In this document: positions 1 to 8,249 of the stretch, in pieces | Layout of the letters: the number at the start of each line of letters is the position of its first letter | Position numbering within the stretch: the stretch's first letter is position 1 | Assembly (NCBI GenBank): GCA_002328745.1 | Contig: DCVQ01000015.1 | Span: forward strand, 19,548 to 38,165 | Direction: 5' to 3' | Origin: Actinobacteria bacterium UBA2184 | GTDB taxonomy: Bacteria; Actinomycetota; Coriobacteriia; Anaerosomatales; Anaerosomataceae | DNA length: 18,618 bases | Made by a program: the position numbers and the translations under genes | The notes under the pieces: model-generated | What the model was told of the DNA's origin: nothing | The model's database searches: none | Seen by the model: only the letters and a program-made list of their open reading frames with translations

Positions 1-644
1 GGGCGATCGACCCGAGCGCCGACATGCTCGAGCTCGCCCGCGAGAACGCAGCGCGGCTGGCCAGCGACGTCCGCATCGTCGAGGGCGGCTTCGGGGACGT
101 GGCGCGCATCGTCGGCGGGCGGGTCGACGCGGTCACCTGCACCGGCAACGCGCTCCCGCACGTGCGCTCGCTGCGCGGCCTGCACGACGCGCTGCGCGAC
201 TTCGCGGCAGCGCTCCGCCCCGGCGGCGTGCTCGTGCTGCACTACCTCAATCACGAGCGGCTCATCTCGCAGCGCATCCGCACGATGACGCCGGTGTTCC
301 GCGAGACGCCTGCGGGCGACAAGTTCTTCATCCGCCTGCTCGACTACACCGCCCAAGGCGACGGCGTGCTCTTCGACTTCGTGACGCTCATTCGCGATGC
401 GTCCGTGCGCGACGGTGCGCACACCATCGAGAGCTGGCCGAAGACGCTCGAGGCGGATCCCTCGGGAGGGTGGTCGGTGCGCAGCCGCCGGTCGCTGCAC
501 TTCGCCATGCCGCCCGCGATGATCGCGCGCGAACTGGAGAGCGCCGGGTTTCGGGACGTCGCGATCGCGGGCGACCATCAGGGCCGTCCGCTCGACGCGG
601 CCGCCGACGAGAGCATGATCGTCGTGGCCGTAAGGGCGGGCTGA
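1..644 (+). CDS. Class I SAM-dependent methyltransferase, 5' end outside the window
   Basis: The reading frame is open from base 3 to the TGA at 642-644, so the gene begins upstream of the window. The first visible residues, AIDPSADMLELARENA, match the end of beta strand 2 and the following helix of class I methyltransferases, where an acidic residue binds the SAM ribose. DAVTCTGNALPHV then fits the motif around strand 4, and ALRPGGVLVLHYLN fits the post-strand-4 motif. The glycine-rich SAM loop (motif I) must lie just outside the window. The C-terminal part (ELESAGFRDVAIAGDHQG) resembles small-molecule methyltransferases of the glycine N-methyltransferase/UbiE-like type. The substrate cannot be told from the sequence. 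An internal ATG at 24 exists but lies inside the conserved fold, so it is not a likely start. The gene converges with maf, 28 nt away. Confidence 0.85.
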   Translation, partial: AIDPSADMLELARENAARLASDVRIVEGGFGDVARIVGGRVDAVTCTGNALPHVRSLRGLHDALRDFAAALRPGGVLVLHYLNHERLISQRIRTMTPVFRETPAGDKFFIRLLDYTAQGDGVLFDFVTLIRDASVRDGAHTIESWPKTLEADPSGGWSVRSRRSLHFAMPPAMIARELESAGFRDVAIAGDHQGRPLDAAADESMIVVAVRAG

Positions 645-672
645 TCGGGCGCTACGTCTCCGCGCGCTACGC

Positions 673-1326
673 CTAGGGCGCGCCTTCGCAGACGCGCGGT
701 CCCAGCGTACAGCGCCTGCCGAGCGCCGCATCGCACGCGGCGACCGGCGGTGTGAGCGCGTCGCGCAGGTCGCGATCGCGGGCGAGCGCCGCATACAGGT
801 GGCACAGCGGCAGTCCCGCGACGTTCTGGAAGCACTCGTCGTCGGCCACGCTCGCGAGGTGGCGCTCGATGTTGTAGGCCCCGGCGCAGCCGAGCGCCTC
901 ACCCTCCGCGATCCATGCCGCGATCGCCTCATCCGTCAGCACGCGCATCGACACCTGTGTGGTCACCGGGAACCCGGCGCTTCGTTCGGGGGCGGGCCCC
1001 GCTATCGCCACGCCGGTGACCACCTCGTGCGTCCCGCCCGACAGCGCGCGCAGCATACGCCACGCGTCCGCCTCGTCGAGGGGCTTGCCCATGATCTCGC
1101 CGTCGTGGACGACGATCGTGTCGAAGGCCAGGACGAGGCTGCCGGCGCCGTTCGCGGCGCGCGCCTTGTCGGCGGCAAGCCCGAGCGCGAGGGAGACGGG
1201 TTCGCAGCCGGGAGGGATGTCCTCGGGCACGTCGGTGGCGACGGCGCGCACCGGAAGGCCGAGCCAGCCGATCAGCCGGCGACGGCGCGGGGAGGCGGAT
1301 GCGAGGACGACCTCGGGCTTCATCAT
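673..1326 (-). CDS. maf: Maf family nucleotide pyrophosphatase (house-cleaning NTPase)
   Basis: The 217-residue product has the Maf signatures in order: LASASPRRRRL at residues 8-18, the phosphate-binding start; AFDTIVV around D69, the catalytic aspartate; GKP at 80-82; LSGGTHEVVTGV at 95-106; and AGAYNIE plus NVAGLPL near the end. Maf proteins hydrolyse modified or non-canonical nucleoside triphosphates to monophosphates, and some members affect septum formation. The family is usually about 190-200 residues. This one has a roughly 30-residue tail with cysteines at 198, 206 and 213, and further cysteines at 147, 165 and 175. The DKAGAY motif usual in the family reads GCAGAY here. The start is the first ATG of MMKPEV; 1323 is equally possible. 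The open frame extends upstream to 1479, but those residues are not Maf-like and would overlap the divergent gene. No Shine-Dalgarno sequence is visible; see the promoter at 1334-1342. Confidence 0.93.
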   Translation of the reverse strand: MMKPEVVLASASPRRRRLIGWLGLPVRAVATDVPEDIPPGCEPVSLALGLAADKARAANGAGSLVLAFDTIVVHDGEIMGKPLDEADAWRMLRALSGGTHEVVTGVAIAGPAPERSAGFPVTTQVSMRVLTDEAIAAWIAEGEALGCAGAYNIERHLASVADDECFQNVAGLPLCHLYAALARDRDLRDALTPPVAACDAALGRRCTLGPRVCEGAP

Positions 1327-1333
1327 GCGGGCG

Positions 1334-1342
1334 ATGATAGCA
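1334..1342 (-). promoter_or_regulatory. Candidate extended -10 element for a leaderless maf transcript
   Basis: On the minus strand the sequence reads TGC-TATCAT, an extended -10 box that ends 7 nt before the upstream ATG of maf at 1326. A start site at the usual distance would fall at or beside the A of the start codon, which agrees with the absence of a ribosome binding site. No convincing -35 box is seen. On the plus strand a CATAAT at 1361-1366 could serve the divergent HEAT-repeat gene, but it too lacks a -35 box. Confidence 0.35.
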
Positions 1343-1399
1343 CCGCGGGACGCGACGCGGCATAATCGGCTCAGTGTGCGTGGCAGTGCGGGAGGGGCG

Positions 1400-3553
1400 A
1401 TGTCCGGGAGCACCAGGGATACCGAGCGAGCGCCCGAACCGGTGGAGCGGTTCGTCAGGCAACTGCTGGTCACCAACAAGGCCGTGAAGCTCTATCCGCC
1501 CGCGAGCGACATCCCGCGGCAGAGCACCGGCGACCTGCTGAACATGCTGCGCGGCCTCCTGCGCGAGCGGCCCGAACTGCGATTTCAGGTGGTCAAAGAC
1601 CATCTCATCTACGGCGGGCTCCCCGTTCTGCCCGATCAGCCGGCCTTCTCGGCGTTCGCCCGGGAGTTCTACAACCGTGGTCTTTCGGAGGTGCGCTTCC
1701 ACGCAGGCGCGACCTCGAAGGAGGTCATAGAGTTCCTGCGCGCGCTGCAGGCGCCTCCCGAGGAGATCGCGGCGTCGGGCGGCTTCGAGCAGCGTCTCTG
1801 GGACCAGCAGGTTGACGGCGTGACGGTCCGCGAGGTCTCGGCGCGCGTGATCGACGCCGAGCTGACGGCGGAGACGCCGCCGGCCGGGGAGGAGTCATGG
1901 CCGCCGCCGCATGCGCGCATCGATGAGATCGTCGAAGCGGCCTACGGCGCGCGTCCCCGCGACCAGCGGATGCTCGTGCGGTTCGTGCAGAACCCGCGGC
2001 TGGTCTCCGGCTACCTGCGCGAGCTCGCGTCGTCAGGCCGCGGAGGGCGCCCGCTCGTGAACTTCATCGCGGGGCGCATCGTGTCGCTTGCGCACGCGAT
2101 GATGAACGAGATCGCGGAGGAGCAGCCGGAGCTGCTGCGGTCGGTGGCCGAGGCGGTCCTCGATCTCGACCCGGACCTGCGGCGCGACATCCTTCTGGAG
2201 CGGCTGCTGCCGGACGCCCGCATGGACGAGGGACTCGCCGCCCTGCTGCAGCAGTACGAGGTCGGCGAGCTGTGCAAGGCGCTCGTAGAGGGGGTCGGTG
2301 CCGACGAGGTGTCCCGCGACGGGCTCGCTCGCGCGATCCGCAATCTGGCCGCTATCGCGGTGCAGCCCCGCGAAGACGTCATCACGGCAGCGGCGGCCGC
2401 GATGAACGATGCGGGCTTCGACGGAGCCACCGTCGCGGCCGTGCTGGAGAACGCGGCGCCTCGCCAGCTGCGCTCGCGGCCGACTCCCGAGCCTCGCGGC
2501 GAGAGCGTCGAGAGCGTGCTCAGGCTCGTGGACCTCGCTCCCATCGCGCCGGGAGCGGTGGGAGCGGAGGTCGGGGGGCTTCTCGAGGAGGTCGCCGACG
2601 GCATCTCGGACGGCGACGTGCTGCTTGCCATCGTTTCGCTGGTGACGCTCGAGCGTCGCCCCGACATGTTCGCGTCGCTCATGGCCATCGTCGAAGACGG
2701 TCTCGGGCTGCTGCTCGAGTGGGGTGAGTACGCCGCCGCGGCCGACGCGGCCGAATCGCTGGTGGCGCTGCAGGGCGACGACGCGCTCGACTCCGCGCAG
2801 CATGACCGCATCGCGATGGCGATCGAGGCCATGGCGAGCCCGCGCCACATGCGTGAAGTCGCCGCGGCCATGCGCGTGCATAACCCCCAGTCCGCCGAGT
2901 ACTCGGCGTGCCGGCGCCTGCTCTCCACGCTCGGCGCGAACACGATCGGACCCCTGCTTGAGGTGCTCGCCGACGAGCCGGACATGGCCGCGCGAAAGGC
3001 GCTCGTCGATCTCGTGTCCGACATGGCATCCAAGCAGATCGAATCGCTCGGCGCGCGCCTGTCCGATCCCCGCTGGTACTTCGTCCGCAACGTCGTCAAC
3101 ATCCTCGGTTCGACGCGCGATCCCGCCGCTCTGGCGCACCTCAGCCGCACTTTGCGTCATGCGGACGCGCGGGTGCGCAGGGAGACGATCCGGGCCGTGG
3201 GCGGAGTGCGAGTGAAGTACGCGGAGGACATCCTCGTCTCGGCGCTTTCGGACGACGACGGCCAGAACGTCGCGCTCGCCGCGCGCACGTTGGGCACGCT
3301 CGGCGTCGTCGAGGCCCTACAGCCGCTCATCGAGGTTGCGCAGGGAGAGGGTCGCGGCAGCCGCGATGTCGGGGCGCGCATCGAGGCGATCGAGGCGCTC
3401 GGCCGTCTCGGCAGACGCGAGGCGGTGCCGGTGCTCCGGGAGCTCGAGCGGCAGCGCGGGCTGATGCGCACCGGGCGTGTCCGCGAGATCCGGACCGCGG
3501 CCGAGGCCGCGCTCGCGGCTATCGAGCGAAGCTCCGGCGGGGGAGGTGCCTGA
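1400..3553 (+). CDS. HEAT-repeat protein with an N-terminal domain resembling that of the adjacent HD-GYP protein
   Basis: The product is 717 residues. The start is the ATG at 1400, preceded by GGAGGG at 1391-1396. The frame is open upstream to 959, but that stretch is antisense to maf. Residues about 18-150 form a domain beginning with KAVKLYPPASD and including RFQVVKDHLIYGG. It aligns by eye, nearly gap-free, with the N-terminal domain of the next gene. A helical middle follows. From about 505 to the end there are HEAT-like helical repeats such as LSDPRWYFVRNVVNILG, RTLRHADARVRRETIRAVGG and ALSDDDGQNVALAARTLG. HEAT repeats are protein-interaction scaffolds. No signal peptide or membrane segment is seen, so it is likely cytoplasmic. 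The TGA shares its last base with the ATG of the HD-GYP gene, implying translational coupling. Its precise role is unknown; a scaffold or partner of the HD-GYP protein is an inference. Confidence 0.85.
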   Translation: MSGSTRDTERAPEPVERFVRQLLVTNKAVKLYPPASDIPRQSTGDLLNMLRGLLRERPELRFQVVKDHLIYGGLPVLPDQPAFSAFAREFYNRGLSEVRFHAGATSKEVIEFLRALQAPPEEIAASGGFEQRLWDQQVDGVTVREVSARVIDAELTAETPPAGEESWPPPHARIDEIVEAAYGARPRDQRMLVRFVQNPRLVSGYLRELASSGRGGRPLVNFIAGRIVSLAHAMMNEIAEEQPELLRSVAEAVLDLDPDLRRDILLERLLPDARMDEGLAALLQQYEVGELCKALVEGVGADEVSRDGLARAIRNLAAIAVQPREDVITAAAAAMNDAGFDGATVAAVLENAAPRQLRSRPTPEPRGESVESVLRLVDLAPIAPGAVGAEVGGLLEEVADGISDGDVLLAIVSLVTLERRPDMFASLMAIVEDGLGLLLEWGEYAAAADAAESLVALQGDDALDSAQHDRIAMAIEAMASPRHMREVAAAMRVHNPQSAEYSACRRLLSTLGANTIGPLLEVLADEPDMAARKALVDLVSDMASKQIESLGARLSDPRWYFVRNVVNILGSTRDPAALAHLSRTLRHADARVRRETIRAVGGVRVKYAEDILVSALSDDDGQNVALAARTLGTLGVVEALQPLIEVAQGEGRGSRDVGARIEAIEALGRLGRREAVPVLRELERQRGLMRTGRVREIRTAAEAALAAIERSSGGGGA

Positions 3554-5079
3554 TGCCCGACGAGCCTCTGATACCTCTGGACCCGGGCGGTGCGAACGAG
3601 CCGCATTCGGAGCGCGACCGCGACGGGCAGGAGACGGTACCCGGCGCCGATCGCATCATCGCCGAGATCCACGAGGCGGGAGGCGGCGCCACTCGCTCGT
3701 TCTCCGCGAAGCAAGTGCGCCGGGCCCGGGAGCTGCTCACGAGGCTCTATGGCCTTCGCCGCGCGCGACGCCTGTATCCGCTCGAGCATCCCGCGATCGC
3801 GGGATCTGCCCGATACCTGCACGAGATCGTCGCGCAGTATCACGCCGAGGGCACCGACGTGCCGCTGACGTTCTTCGAGGACGAGGTGCTCCTGGGCGAC
3901 CAGGTGCTCACCGAGGACAGCATCCTGTTCGACCAGCTGGTGCGGGACATGTCGTCGATCGGGGCGGGAAGCATCACCTTCATGCGGGAGCTCGATGTCG
4001 ACGAGCTCGTCCGGTTCTCCAACGTGATCGGCGCGCGGCCCGACGAGGTCGCACGGCTCGAGGGCGGCATCGCTCGGCTGGTGGAGATCGCGCGGACGCC
4101 GCACATCTCGGTCGGCACCGTGAGCGTCGTGCGCGATGACGTGACGGTGGAGGACGAGGACGCGCTCACGGCCGCCCGGACCTCGTACACCGGTGCGGTC
4201 GACCTGCTGCGCGAACTCGAGCGGCTCATCCGATCGAACCAGATCATGAGCGCCTCGCACGTCAAGGGCACCGTGCGCAGCCTGATCGACAACATCCTGC
4301 ACAACCGCTTCGCGATGCTCGAGCTCTCGGGTCTCAAGAGTTTCGACGAGTACACCTTCTTCCACTCGGTGAACGTCTCGATCCTCGCCCTGGCGCTCGG
4401 CTCCATGCTGTCTCGCGACTACCGGTTCCTATCGACGCTCGGCGTCGGGGCGCTCCTTCACGATATGGGCAAGACGTCGGTGGCGATCGAGGTGCTCAAC
4501 AAGACAGGGCCTCTGACGAGCGAGGAGTGGGGCCAGATACGTCAGCATCCGGTGCGCGGCGCGGAGCTCATCGCCCTCACGAACGGGCTCGACCGCGCGT
4601 CGCTGCTGTGCGTGCTCGAGCACCACATGCGCTACGACCTCACCGGCTATCCGGAGCGGACACCGCAGCGGGCGCAGCACCTGATGAGCCGCATCGTGGC
4701 GGTGGCGGACGCGTACGACGCGATGACGTCGCAGCGTCCCTACAGCGCTCCTCGCATGCAGGACGAGGCGATGGGGATCATCGTGCGCAACGCGGGCACC
4801 GCGCTCGACCCGACGCTCGTGCAGCTGTTCGTGGGCCTGCTCGGCTACTACCCCCCACGGTCGCTCGTGCTGCTCGAGTCCGGAGAGACGGGCGTGGTGA
4901 TCGCTCCGGGGACGGCGAATCCCGATCGGCCGACGGTGCGCATCATCGCGGACGCGGCCGGACGCATCCACGATCCCATCGAGGTGGACCTCGCGGACAC
5001 CGCGGCCTCGGCCGGCCGCGGGATCGTACGCTGCCTCGACGGCACCAGCCTCAACATCGACGTGGCGGACTACCTGTAG
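3553..5079 (+). CDS. HD-GYP domain phosphohydrolase, probable cyclic dinucleotide phosphodiesterase
   Basis: The product is 508 residues. Residues 57-200 hold a domain with RRARRLYPLEHP and FFEDEVLLGDQ, matching the N-terminus of the upstream HEAT-repeat protein. The HD-GYP domain follows at about 265-435: H271 in FFHSVNVSILAL, the HD pair in LLHDMGK (303-307), H332 in QHPVRGAEL, EHHMRYDLTGYPE (356-368) with the GYP triad intact, and VADAYDAMTSQRPY (384-397). These are the metal-ligand and signature positions of HD-GYP phosphodiesterases, which cleave cyclic di-GMP or related dinucleotides. The usual HHE is HHM here. A C-terminal segment from about 435 (LVLLESGETGVVIAPG) is typical of many HD-GYP proteins. 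No membrane segment is seen. The ATG overlaps the upstream TGA by one base, with GGGGGAGGTG before it, so it is co-translated. Activity and ligand are inferred. Confidence 0.93.
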   Translation: MPDEPLIPLDPGGANEPHSERDRDGQETVPGADRIIAEIHEAGGGATRSFSAKQVRRARELLTRLYGLRRARRLYPLEHPAIAGSARYLHEIVAQYHAEGTDVPLTFFEDEVLLGDQVLTEDSILFDQLVRDMSSIGAGSITFMRELDVDELVRFSNVIGARPDEVARLEGGIARLVEIARTPHISVGTVSVVRDDVTVEDEDALTAARTSYTGAVDLLRELERLIRSNQIMSASHVKGTVRSLIDNILHNRFAMLELSGLKSFDEYTFFHSVNVSILALALGSMLSRDYRFLSTLGVGALLHDMGKTSVAIEVLNKTGPLTSEEWGQIRQHPVRGAELIALTNGLDRASLLCVLEHHMRYDLTGYPERTPQRAQHLMSRIVAVADAYDAMTSQRPYSAPRMQDEAMGIIVRNAGTALDPTLVQLFVGLLGYYPPRSLVLLESGETGVVIAPGTANPDRPTVRIIADAAGRIHDPIEVDLADTAASAGRGIVRCLDGTSLNIDVADYL

Positions 5080-5142
5080 CGGTACGCCCTCGGACGAACG
5101 GGTACCATACGGGGGAACACCCCGCCGACGGGAGGCCCCACG

Positions 5143-7866
5143 ATGGCCCTGCCACGCCGCAAGATCCCCTGGACCACGCTCGTGGCGATGGGCCTGATCG
5201 CGCTGATCGTCGCGTCAGGCGCCATTGCCCGCTTCTACACCGACGCCCTGTGGTTCGACGACCTCGGGCAGGCAGACGTCTTCTGGCGCACGCTCGGGTG
5301 GCGATGGGGCGTGGGAGCAGCCTTCGGCGTCGCGTTCTTCGTGCTTCTCTACGTGAACCTGCACATCGCCAGGAGGATGCGGCCGGCCGTTGTGCTTCGC
5401 GCCACCGACGAGCTTTCGTACCGCTTCGAGGCCTTCATGCAGCAGGTGCGCGACACGATAGGCCGGCTCACCGGCCCCGTGATCCTCGCGGCCGCCGCCA
5501 CGATCGCGATACTCGGCGGGTTCGCGATGTCGAGCTCGTGGGAGACCATCGCGCTCGCGTTCTCGGGCGGAAGCTTCGGGATCGCCGACCCGCAGTTCGG
5601 CCGCGACCTCGGCTTCTTCTTCTTCACGCTACCGGCGCTCCAGCTGGTGAAGTCGTGGCTCACCGGCGCGCTGGTGGTCACGCTCATCGGCACGACGCTG
5701 GTGCACGCGTTCAACGGCTCGATCAAGCCGCAGCAGCGCTGGCGTGGCTTCGATCCGCACGTGAAGGCGCACCTCTCGGTCATCGGCGGATTGATCGTGG
5801 TCACGCAGGCATTCGGCTACTGGCTCGCTATCTTCGAGCTCGACTACTCGCCGCGCGGCCAGGTGATCGGCGCTTCGTACACCGATATCCACGCGCAGAT
5901 CCCCGCGTACACGATCCTCATCGCGATCGCGCTGCTCTCAGGCATCGCGCTCATCGTGAACATCCGTTTCCGGGGGTGGAAGCTCCCTCTGATCGCAGTC
6001 GGCACGTGGGTGGCGGCAGCCATCCTTATCGGGGGCGTCTACCCGATGCTCGTCCAGCAGTTCCGCGTCGCCCCCAACGAGGTCGAGGCCGAGTCGCCGT
6101 ACCTCGTGCGCAACATCGAGGCGACCCGGGCCGCCTTCGGGCTCGACGACGTGGAGGTGCGGGCGTTCGCCGCAGGCGAAGGGCTCGACGCCGGCGACCT
6201 TGCGGCCAACGCGTCCACGATCGACAACGTCCGCCTGTGGGACCCCACGATCCTGGTGCAGTCCTACCAGCAGCTGCAGGGCATACGCTCCTACTACGAC
6301 TTCACGGACGTGGACATCGACCGCTACGTGGTCGACGGCACCGAGCGGCAGGTGCTGGTGTCGGTGCGCGAGCTCAACGTGGACCGCCTCGCCTCGCAGG
6401 CGCAGACCTGGGTGAACCAGCATCTCGTATACACGCACGGTTACGGCATCGTAGTGAGCCCGGTCAACGAATCGAGCGGCCAGGGGTATCCGCTCTTCAT
6501 CGTCAAGGATATCCCGCCGGCATCGGACACGGACCTGACCGTCGAGCAGCCTGCCATCTACTTCGGCGAGCAGACCGGCACGTATGCGATCGGCAACACG
6601 ACGCTGCCCGAATTCGACTATCCGGTGGGCGACGCCAATGCCGAGACCACGTATGCCGGCACCGGCGGCATCGAGGTCGGCGGCGCGCTTCGGCGCACGG
6701 CGTTCGCACTGCGGTTCTCCGCTCCTCAGATCGTGCTCAGCAGCTACATAACCCCCGAGAGCCAGGTGCTGTTCCGCCGTTCGGTGACCGAACGCATCGG
6801 GACGCTTGCGCCGTGGCTCACGATCGACAGCGATCCGTACCCGGCCATCATCGACGGGCGGATCGTGTGGATCGTGGACTGCTACACCACGTCCGACCGC
6901 TACCCCTACTCGGAGCGGTACGAGGGCGTGAGCTACGTCCGCAACTCGGTGAAGGCGACGATCGACGCGTACGACGGCACGACCACGCTGTATGCGGTCG
7001 ACCCGTCCGACCCCCTCCTCGCCGCATGGTCGGCGGTCTTCCCCGGTCTGCTCACCGATGCGTCGGAGATGCCGGCCGAAGTGCGCGACCACCTGCGCTT
7101 CCCCGCCGATCTCTTCAAGCTGCAGGCGGAGCTGTACAAGACCTACCACATGCTCGACCCCAAGGTCTTCTACAACAAGGAAGACCAGTGGGCGCTGCCC
7201 GGCGAGGGCGCCGAGGGCGAGGGCGTGCCGATGGAGCCGTTCTACGTGCTCATGACGCTGCCCGATGAGACCGAGCCCGACTTCATCTTGATGCTGCCGT
7301 TCACCCCGCGCACCAAGGCGAACATGATCGGCTGGATGGCGGCGAAGTCCGACGCGGACACGTACGGCCAGCAGGTGGTCTACACCCTGCCGAAACAGCG
7401 GCTCGTCCTCGGGCCCGAGCAGTTCGAAGCCCGGGTGAACCAGGATCCCGTGATATCCCAGCAGCTGACGCTGTGGAGCCAGCGCGGCAGCGGGGTGCTG
7501 TTCGGGAACCTGCTGGTGATGCCCATCGAAGACTCGATCGTCTACATCCGTCCGCTCTACCTGCAGGCCGAGCAGACCGCGATGCCGCAGCTCACGCGCG
7601 TGATCGTCGCGTACGGCGACACCGTGGCCATGGAGGAGGACCTCGCGACCGCATTGCTGCGCGTGTTCGGCGAGGTCGAGGTTCCCGACACCGATGGCGA
7701 GACCACGGCGGACGCGGCGCTCGCCATGGAGCTCTACGACAAGGCTCTCGAAGCGCAGCGGGCGGGCGACTGGGCCGCCTACGGACGCTACATCGAGCAG
7801 CTCGGACAGGTGCTCGCCGAGCTTGCGGGCGGAAGCGGGGAGGCCACCGCCACTCCCGCGCCGTAG
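5143..7866 (+). CDS. UPF0182 (COG1615) family large membrane protein
   Basis: The product is 907 residues, a normal length for this family. It has seven hydrophobic segments in the first third, at about residues 11-29, 56-74, 112-129, 160-186, 208-228, 254-273 and 281-300. A soluble region of about 600 residues follows, probably outside the membrane. Family hallmarks are the early LWFDDLGQADVFW, YPMLVQQFRVAPNE, the following YLVRNIEATRAAFGLD and, further on, LWDPTILVQSYQQLQGIRSY. The C-terminal MELYDKALEAQRAGDWAAYG is also typical, and a short Thr/Ala/Pro tail ends the protein. The start is ATG 5143 with GGGAGG 8 nt upstream. The biochemical role of the family is not established to my knowledge. 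The gene stands alone between the HD-GYP gene (63 nt upstream) and a long gap. Confidence 0.93.
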   Translation: MALPRRKIPWTTLVAMGLIALIVASGAIARFYTDALWFDDLGQADVFWRTLGWRWGVGAAFGVAFFVLLYVNLHIARRMRPAVVLRATDELSYRFEAFMQQVRDTIGRLTGPVILAAAATIAILGGFAMSSSWETIALAFSGGSFGIADPQFGRDLGFFFFTLPALQLVKSWLTGALVVTLIGTTLVHAFNGSIKPQQRWRGFDPHVKAHLSVIGGLIVVTQAFGYWLAIFELDYSPRGQVIGASYTDIHAQIPAYTILIAIALLSGIALIVNIRFRGWKLPLIAVGTWVAAAILIGGVYPMLVQQFRVAPNEVEAESPYLVRNIEATRAAFGLDDVEVRAFAAGEGLDAGDLAANASTIDNVRLWDPTILVQSYQQLQGIRSYYDFTDVDIDRYVVDGTERQVLVSVRELNVDRLASQAQTWVNQHLVYTHGYGIVVSPVNESSGQGYPLFIVKDIPPASDTDLTVEQPAIYFGEQTGTYAIGNTTLPEFDYPVGDANAETTYAGTGGIEVGGALRRTAFALRFSAPQIVLSSYITPESQVLFRRSVTERIGTLAPWLTIDSDPYPAIIDGRIVWIVDCYTTSDRYPYSERYEGVSYVRNSVKATIDAYDGTTTLYAVDPSDPLLAAWSAVFPGLLTDASEMPAEVRDHLRFPADLFKLQAELYKTYHMLDPKVFYNKEDQWALPGEGAEGEGVPMEPFYVLMTLPDETEPDFILMLPFTPRTKANMIGWMAAKSDADTYGQQVVYTLPKQRLVLGPEQFEARVNQDPVISQQLTLWSQRGSGVLFGNLLVMPIEDSIVYIRPLYLQAEQTAMPQLTRVIVAYGDTVAMEEDLATALLRVFGEVEVPDTDGETTADAALAMELYDKALEAQRAGDWAAYGRYIEQLGQVLAELAGGSGEATATPAP

Positions 7867-7885
7867 GCGTGCGTCGCCGCCAGAA

Positions 7886-7902
7886 GGGGCCTCAGGGGCC
7901 CC
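7886..7902 (+). terminator. Weak hairpin after the UPF0182 gene
   Basis: GGGGCC at 7886-7891 pairs with GGCCCC at 7897-7902 around a 5-nt loop, 19 nt after the stop codon. There is no real T-run, only ATTTT at 7912-7916, so it is at best a weak or protein-dependent terminator. Confidence 0.35.
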
Positions 7903-7928
7903 CGGCACATGATTTTCGGCACGTGACG

Positions 7929-7937
7929 TGCTATAGT
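7929..7937 (+). promoter_or_regulatory. Candidate extended -10 promoter for the RlpA-like gene
   Basis: TGC-TATAGT is an extended -10 element in otherwise very GC-rich sequence. No good -35 box lies 16-18 nt upstream, which is tolerated with a TGn extension. Transcription would start near 7944 and give a leader of about 300 nt before the GTG at 8250. Confidence 0.45.
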
Positions 7938-7942
7938 TGCTC

Positions 7943-8249
7943 CCCGTTGCTGAGAAGACGGGCCTCCGACAGCGTGCGCGAACCGGCCGAAGGGCCGCTG
8001 CGCCGGACCTGCGCGGTCAGGGGGCAAGGTCGACGAACACGAGGTGACCGCGCTCATACGGAGTGCGGCGCCGAAGGATCCACCAGGTCCACGCCACGAA
8101 TGGCAGAACGCGTGCTTGTAGTGGTCAAGGCGGCGGAACGTCCGATCCGCGTTGACCGGCGGCACGGCGACACTCTCCCACCCCTGCACATCCAGTCGCC
8201 GCGTGCCCCGGATCGCCGCCCGCAATGCAGCCGTCCAACGGAGGACAGT
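7943..8249 (+). promoter_or_regulatory. Long structured 5' leader of the RlpA-like gene, class unknown
   Basis: This gene-free stretch contains several strong inverted repeats. CCCGT 7943-7947 pairs with ACGGG 7958-7962. CCGGC 7983-7987 pairs with GCCGG 8002-8006. GCGCGGTCA 8011-8019 pairs perfectly with TGACCGCGC 8045-8053. GGCACGGCGA at 8162-8171 pairs with 8196-8209 with a 2-nt bulge. A ribosome binding site GGAGGA (8240-8245) ends it. Actinobacterial cell-wall genes of this type are often controlled by cyclic-di-AMP (ydaO/yuaA) riboswitches, but I could not find that consensus here. The function is therefore unassigned, and the structure could partly reflect high GC content. Confidence 0.4.

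Noticed and set aside
5110..5124. A small hairpin (CGGGG, loop GAACA, CCCCG) between the HD-GYP and UPF0182 genes.
   Set aside because: The stem is only 5 bp with no T-run and lies close to the next ribosome binding site, so it is not convincing as a terminator or regulator.
4527..7268. A 913-codon plus-strand open frame across the HD-GYP and UPF0182 genes.
   Set aside because: It is extremely Arg/His/Ala-rich low-complexity sequence typical of an off-frame reading of GC-rich genes, has no recognisable motif, and the overlapping frames encode clear family members.
5938..7908. A 656-codon minus-strand open frame antisense to the UPF0182 gene.
   Set aside because: It is a shadow frame produced by codon bias of the real gene, with no family motif and no start signals.
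7943..8053. Riboswitch look-alikes in the RlpA-like leader: CTGAGA as in TPP, CCGACAGC as in cyclic-di-AMP, and GGGGGCAAGG as in cyclic-di-GMP elements.
   Set aside because: Each is an isolated match of a few bases. The partner motifs and the required helices of those classes are missing or in the wrong order.
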